10,339 bases of DNA from Nitrospirota bacterium (lineage in GTDB: Bacteria; Nitrospirota; Thermodesulfovibrionia; UBA6902; DSMQ01). The stretch lies in NCBI GenBank assembly GCA_016207865.1, contig JACQZD010000207.1, forward strand, positions 1-10,339. The letters run 5' to 3'. This document shows, piece by piece, positions 7,098-10,339 of the stretch. Made by a program: the position numbers and the translations under genes. How positions within the stretch are numbered: position 1 is the first letter of the stretch; every line of letters starts with the position of its first letter. The notes under the pieces are model-generated. The model had not been told where the DNA came from and ran no database searches. It was given only the letters and a program-made list of their open reading frames with translations.

Positions 7098-8525
7098 TCA
7101 CTTAACTCTTTCTAAGATATAGCGCCTGGCCATCTTTAACGCATTTGTGACCCCTGCCTTAAATTCAGTAAAGGACCTCAAGGTTCTAATCCTGTTCAAT
7201 ATATAGCCGGTGTCAAAATAATAACTGCGGTATGCCGCCCTGGTAAAGTTGAGAATCTCCTCTGGCGACAGGGCCGGATATGAAAAAGACGGCATTGCAT
7301 TGGGGTCCTGCCACTCTAAATCCTTATTCCGCAGCTGTCCCTTTTTTTCCAGAGAATTATAAAACGGAGTGCCGGGCGCAGGGACCACTATGCCGAATGT
7401 TACAAACTCCGGCTTGAGCCTTTTGGCAAACTTGTAAGTCTCTTCCATTGTTTTCTTTGTCTCTCCCTCAAGGCCGAACGTCAGATACATTAAAACACGC
7501 ATCCCCATCCTTTTCACCAGTCTGACTGCGTCTTCAATCTGCTGGGGCGTTTCGTTCTTGCGCATGTTTTTCAAGACCTGAGGGTCTGAACTCTCACAGC
7601 CGATGCTTATTGAATGGCATCCTGCCGTTTTCATAATTTTCAGTAGGTCCTCATTCAGCATTTCCGCCCTGGCATTGCAATTCCACGTAAAACCAAATTT
7701 TTCACTTATCATCCTGCTGCATAATTGCTTTGTAAACTCAGCATTGGTCGGCAGGGAACAGTCATAAAACTTAATCTCCTTTATGCCGAGCGACTTAATC
7801 TCCCGGAGCTCTTCCAAGACATTATCTACCGAGCGGTAACGAACCGGCCTCTGAAAAGCGCCGGCCTGGCAGTGCACGCACCAGTTAGTGCACCCTCTTG
7901 AACAGTTGACAATAGTCATCGGGCGGCTGAGAGACACAGGACATTTATAAATATTTACCGGCAAAACAGAATGAACAGGCACGCCCAAATCGTCAAGGTT
8001 TACGGCCTTTTGCGATTCTCCGGTAAAATTAATCCTCCCGTCCGCATCCCTGTAGTATATGCCCTTTACCTTTTGAGGCTCCAGGCCGTTAATCAACTGC
8101 ATAAGCGGCACTTCAGGCTCGCCCCACGCAATAAAATCCAAATCAGGAAGCTTGGACAGTTGAACTTCAGGCGACTGGACGCTGTAAATGGAAAGGGACA
8201 TGCAGGCTGTCTTAATATTACGGTCCGCCCTCTTGGCGGCAGACGCCGTCTGCGCATCAAGGATAAAATTAGGGAAGCAGGTCAGATAGATAACCCAGTC
8301 AGGGCTGTATATCTTTATTTCATTAAATACATCTTCATACGACAGTTTTAAGTTGTTTGCGTCTAACAGCCTGAAATCATGTCCGTTTTTTCTGCAGTAT
8401 CCTGCCATTATCTGCAAATCATAAGGGGGCCAGGCCTGGTCCGCCTTGTTTGTGCCGAAACTGCCGAGAATGCGGCCTATCGGATGCCCCATAAAACGGG
8501 GCGGGTCCATTAACATTACCTTCAT
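7098..8525 (-). CDS. Radical SAM protein with B12-binding-type N-terminal domain (second of a pair)
   Basis: This 475-residue protein has the layout of B12-binding radical SAM enzymes. Residues 1-150 are a Rossmann-like cobalamin-binding-type domain: MKVMLMDPPR start, DWVIYLTCFP strand, and the DFIAWGEPEVPL segment (130-141). The radical SAM domain follows (about 200-390), with C212, C216 and C219 (CTNWCVHC) for the 4Fe-4S cluster, GCES (309-312) and LTFGLEGETKKT (348-359). The C-terminal tail (420-475) is helical and basic. No DxHxxG motif is seen in the N-terminal domain, so cobalamin, if bound, would lack the usual histidine ligand. Family members methylate or rearrange unactivated carbons; the substrate here is unknown, possibly a sugar or lipid of the same cluster. 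Start and upstream stop overlap as ATGA, with AGGAG 10 bases upstream. It resembles the preceding gene throughout and is probably an old duplicate. Confidence 0.92.
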   Translation of the reverse strand: MKVMLMDPPRFMGHPIGRILGSFGTNKADQAWPPYDLQIMAGYCRKNGHDFRLLDANNLKLSYEDVFNEIKIYSPDWVIYLTCFPNFILDAQTASAAKRADRNIKTACMSLSIYSVQSPEVQLSKLPDLDFIAWGEPEVPLMQLINGLEPQKVKGIYYRDADGRINFTGESQKAVNLDDLGVPVHSVLPVNIYKCPVSLSRPMTIVNCSRGCTNWCVHCQAGAFQRPVRYRSVDNVLEELREIKSLGIKEIKFYDCSLPTNAEFTKQLCSRMISEKFGFTWNCNARAEMLNEDLLKIMKTAGCHSISIGCESSDPQVLKNMRKNETPQQIEDAVRLVKRMGMRVLMYLTFGLEGETKKTMEETYKFAKRLKPEFVTFGIVVPAPGTPFYNSLEKKGQLRNKDLEWQDPNAMPSFSYPALSPEEILNFTRAAYRSYYFDTGYILNRIRTLRSFTEFKAGVTNALKMARRYILERVK

Positions 8526-9952
8526 CTGCTTATTGCTCCTTCCTTTTTGAAATATCCTAAAAAGCTCTTTAAGCCGTATAACTTTCTCTTTACATCTCCC
8601 ATATTTCTCATGTTTAAAGCCATCCTTAACATCTGTCTGGGCCTTAAATAAAAAGACTTCAATCCCTCGTCAATCAGGCTGTCTATCTCCTCCTTGGAAA
8701 GCTGCGGATAGCTCAGGAGGGTGCACTGTTCAAGCTCATTGTCAATCCATTCCCTCCAGTCTTTGGGAACGAGATAGCCCTTTTCCTTAGCCCATTTATA
8801 CATTTCCGTTCCGGGATACGTGCATATGCCTGAAATCTGAATCGTATCCACAGGAAGGGATTTTGCGAATTCTATTGTTGCCCTCGCCGTTTCTTTGGTC
8901 TCTCCAGGGGCGCCGATCATAAAACACCCGTGTATGATAAACCCTAACCTGCTTGCCTCTTCGGCAAAACGCCTGGCCTGCTCCAGCTTAGTGCCTTTTT
9001 CTACGGAATCAAGCGCCTCCTGAGTGCCGAATTCAAAGCCGACCATCAGCATGCGGCAGCCTGCCTTTTTCATAAGCGGCAAAAGCGATAAGTCTATATC
9101 CACTCTCGCATTACAGCTCCATGAAATTTTTAATCCGCGCTTGAGGATTCCCTCGCACACGCCCTCCACATGTCCGCGCGAGGCTGTGAAGGTATCTGTT
9201 TCAAACATAATTTCCCTAATATATGGGAAAAGTTTTATGTCGTACTCCATCTCATCTACCACCTGTGCCGGCTCCCTTAACCTGAGCCTCCTGCCGTACA
9301 TTACAGGCGTATCGCGGCAGAACGTGCATCTGGCAAAACAGCCCCGCCCTGAAATAAGAGTCAAAAACGGAAACCTTTTGCCTGCATCCTGATACCACTC
9401 GGGTTTTATATGGCGCCATGCAGGAAAAGGGAGTTCCCTGACATCAAGCATAGGTCTTTCAGGCGTCTTAATAACTGCGCCTTTTTCCTGATATGCAAGG
9501 CCCTCAATGTCTTTCACGGGTTTTCCTGACGCTATATCCCTGAGCGTGTAGTCATATTCCCCGAGGGCGATTATATCTACGGCGCCGTTTGATATTCTAA
9601 AGGTGTCCTCAAACTCAGCCGACACATGCGCCCCTATTAAAACAATAACCGGCCTGCAGACTTCTTTTGCAAGGGATGCATACGAAATATCATTGTAAAT
9701 AGACGGCGTGGTGGTGTGGATGACAACCATTGAAGGAGAAAAATCCCGAATAATATTTTTAATCTCATCACGCTCAAGATTCAGCGCGGCGCCGTCAACG
9801 AATTTAACCTCATGGCCTGCATCTTCAAGCACTGCCGCGGCAATAAGCATCCAGTCCGGGTGTCTTTGCACCCGGCCGCGGGATTTCGCAGCCCATCTGG
9901 CTGAGCGGCAGAAATCCTTTCCATATGGCGGATTAAGCATTAAAACTTTCAT
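8522..9952 (-). CDS. Radical SAM protein with B12-binding-type N-terminal domain (first of a pair)
   Basis: This 476-residue protein is the first gene of the cluster. The N-terminus MKVLMLNPPYG is the standard first strand of the B12-binding-type domain and fixes the start, although no good Shine-Dalgarno is within range: the nearest purine-rich run, GAGG, is 26 bases upstream. IVLIGAHVSAEFEDTF (103-118) and DIIALGEYDYTLRDI (126-140) complete that domain. The radical SAM core carries C205, C209 and C212 (CFARCTFC), GFEFGT (305-310) and FMIGAPGETKETARAT (344-359), followed by CTYPGTEMYKWAKEKGYL (377-394). As in its partner, no DxHxxG cobalamin ligand motif is visible. Relatives often occur in polysaccharide and lipid clusters of anaerobes, but most have no known reaction. 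C-methylation of a sugar or lipid is possible but unproven. Confidence 0.92.
   Translation of the reverse strand: MKVLMLNPPYGKDFCRSARWAAKSRGRVQRHPDWMLIAAAVLEDAGHEVKFVDGAALNLERDEIKNIIRDFSPSMVVIHTTTPSIYNDISYASLAKEVCRPVIVLIGAHVSAEFEDTFRISNGAVDIIALGEYDYTLRDIASGKPVKDIEGLAYQEKGAVIKTPERPMLDVRELPFPAWRHIKPEWYQDAGKRFPFLTLISGRGCFARCTFCRDTPVMYGRRLRLREPAQVVDEMEYDIKLFPYIREIMFETDTFTASRGHVEGVCEGILKRGLKISWSCNARVDIDLSLLPLMKKAGCRMLMVGFEFGTQEALDSVEKGTKLEQARRFAEEASRLGFIIHGCFMIGAPGETKETARATIEFAKSLPVDTIQISGICTYPGTEMYKWAKEKGYLVPKDWREWIDNELEQCTLLSYPQLSKEEIDSLIDEGLKSFYLRPRQMLRMALNMRNMGDVKRKLYGLKSFLGYFKKEGAISR
8536..8540 (-). promoter_or_regulatory. Ribosome binding site of the second radical SAM gene
   Basis: AGGAG on the minus strand lies 10 bases before the ATG at 8525, inside the end of the first radical SAM gene. 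Combined with the 4-base ATGA overlap it supports coupled translation of the pair. Confidence 0.65.
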
Positions 9953-10032
9953 AACATTTTATTTTAAAATACTTTCTACCTCAAAGTCTATGCATAGTGT
10001 AATATTCCAAAAAACTTATGCTGTTCTTTTTT
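9953..10032 (-). other. AT-rich leader upstream of the gene cluster
   Basis: This 80-bp stretch separates the repeat element from the first cluster gene and must hold the promoter unless transcription reads through from further upstream. It is AT-rich and contains a perfect 10-bp palindrome CTATGCATAG (9988-9997), a possible operator. On the minus strand TTGGAA (10005-10010) could be a -35 box, but no -10 at 16-18 bases is convincing, so no promoter is called. A leader with no clear ribosome site fits the weak initiation context of the first gene. Confidence 0.35.
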
Positions 10033-10053
10033 GTCATTCCCGCTTGTCGGGAG
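10033..10053. repeat. Truncated copy of the GTCATTCCCGC palindromic repeat
   Basis: It begins with the same 11 bases, GTCATTCCCGC, as the larger element at 10074 and forms a small hairpin: TCCCG (10038-10042), 5-base loop, CGGGA (10048-10052). Only one end is present, so it looks like a half copy or an eroded neighbour in the same orientation. Confidence 0.6.
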
Positions 10054-10073
10054 CCATAAAAACATCTTTGCCC

Positions 10074-10150
10074 GTCATTCCCGCAGATTTCAAGCGGGAA
10101 TCCAGTGTCTTTATTCTGAGGAAATGGATTCCTGCTTCCGCAGGAATGAC
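10074..10150. repeat. Dispersed palindromic repeat (REP/MITE-like) of 77 bp
   Basis: The element begins GTCATTCCCGC and ends GCAGGAATGAC, inverted ends that match at 10 of 11 positions. Each end folds into its own hairpin. The left one has ATTCCCGC (10077-10084) and GCGGGAAT (10094-10101) around a 9-base loop. The right one has ATTCCTGC (10128-10135) and GCAGGAAT (10140-10147) around a 4-base loop. An inner inverted pair, AATCCA (10099-10104) and TGGATT (10125-10130), completes the symmetry. No protein is encoded. Elements of this sequence type are, from general knowledge, scattered through intergenic regions of many Nitrospirota, Desulfobacterota and other proteobacterial genomes. They may be mobilised in trans or act as transcript-end or stability structures. 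A plus-strand open frame crossing it is not a gene. Confidence 0.8.
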
Positions 10151-10197
10151 ATCATGATAAATGAGAAAAAAATAACACCCTAAAACTTATGAAAGAC

Positions 10198-10232
10198 AAA
10201 AAAAAGGGTGTCCCGATTGGGACACCCTTTTT
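10198..10232 (-). terminator. Strong intrinsic terminator after the cytochrome gene, possibly bidirectional
   Basis: A perfect 9-bp stem, GGGTGTCCC (10206-10214) and GGGACACCC (10219-10227), encloses a 4-base loop. Read on the minus strand the stem is followed by eight T (10205 to 10198) and starts 24 bases after the cytochrome stop codon. On the plus strand it is followed by five T (10228-10232), so it could also stop opposing transcription. It separates the cytochrome transcript from the sugar cluster. Confidence 0.92.
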
Positions 10233-10251
10233 GAATAATCTGTTCAGACTC

Positions 10252-10339
10252 TTACTTCTTGTGGCACTTTAAGCAAAGTGCGCTGCCGTCGTTTGTGGAC
10301 CTTAAGAATGTGCCGAGTGTGCTTTCATGCGGGTTATGA
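10252..10339 (-). CDS. C-terminal fragment of a c-type (multihaem) cytochrome
   Basis: The reading frame enters from the right edge and ends at TAA (10252-10254), giving 28 residues. They start HNPHESTLGTF and end ALCLKCHKK. CLKCH is a CxxCH haem c attachment motif a few residues from the end. The upstream HNPH and the following 'LLR/FLR' pattern resemble the 'H.PH......LLR.....LC..CH' repeats of doubled-CxxCH multihaem cytochromes. Such proteins are exported and act in electron transfer in the periplasm or at the cell surface. The start, signal peptide and other haem sites lie outside the window, so haem number and partner are unknown. The terminator 24 bases after the stop makes it the last gene of its transcript and unrelated in operon terms to the sugar cluster. 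The frame is too short to stand without the motif and the terminator, but together they are convincing. Confidence 0.78.
   Translation of the reverse strand, partial: HNPHESTLGTFLRSTNDGSALCLKCHKK

Noticed and set aside
7971..8351. 126-codon plus-strand open frame
   Set aside because: Entirely antisense to the second radical SAM gene, whose Fe-S motif and domain order are clear; the composition is unlike a real protein.
10033..10150. CRISPR array
   Set aside because: Only one and a half palindromic units, no regular spacers, and the units fold as paired inverted hairpins rather than direct repeats.
9708..10157. 149-codon plus-strand open frame spanning the start of the first radical SAM gene and the palindromic repeat
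   Set aside because: It is antisense to a well-supported gene, and its C-terminal part is a translation of the repeat element (a common artefact with ...IPASAGMT-like endings). No ribosome site or family resemblance.

Overview
The window is one long minus-strand gene cluster for making and attaching a cell-surface sugar, preceded (at the right end) by the tail of an unrelated cytochrome gene. Every convincing gene lies on the minus strand, so transcription runs from high to low coordinates. The combination of a multihaem c-type cytochrome tail, B12-binding-type radical SAM proteins, a CDP-dideoxyhexose pathway and a GTCATTCCCGC-type palindromic repeat suggests a Gram-negative, probably anaerobic bacterium of the Nitrospirota/Desulfobacterota kind with a moderate, slightly AT-rich genome. 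This lineage guess is inference; no rRNA or marker gene is present.

Right edge (10252-10339): C-terminal 28 codons of a c-type cytochrome ending in a CxxCH haem motif, followed by a strong hairpin terminator (10206-10227 plus T-run). Between it and the cluster is about 300 bp without a gene (9953-10251). It holds a dispersed palindromic element (10074-10150), a truncated relative of it (10033-10053), and a short AT-rich leader for the cluster.

Cluster (9952 down to 1), in transcription order: two translationally coupled radical SAM proteins with B12-binding-type N-termini (8522-9952, 7098-8525); a GT4-type glycosyltransferase (5954-7096); a large YfhO-like polytopic membrane protein, probably a GT-C glycosyltransferase (3696-5939); RfbF, glucose-1-phosphate cytidylyltransferase (2917-3696); RfbG, CDP-glucose 4,6-dehydratase, with a TTG start (1831-2901); RfbH, CDP-4-keto-6-deoxyglucose 3-dehydrase (154-1779); and the first 38 codons of a DegT/DnrJ/EryC1/StrS-type sugar aminotransferase (1-116). 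Gene junctions are overlaps or gaps of at most 51 bp, so a single transcript is likely.

Together RfbF, RfbG and RfbH convert glucose-1-phosphate to CDP-glucose, then CDP-4-keto-6-deoxyglucose, then the 3-deoxy intermediate shared by CDP-3,6-dideoxyhexoses. The reductase partner of RfbH and the final epimerase/reductase are not in the window. The next gene is an aminotransferase, so the end product could be an amino-dideoxy sugar. The GT4 and YfhO-like proteins would transfer sugars, and the radical SAM pair may modify a sugar or lipid. The most unusual feature is in RfbH: about 105 extra N-terminal residues resemble a MazF/PemK toxin-like domain fused to the dehydrase.
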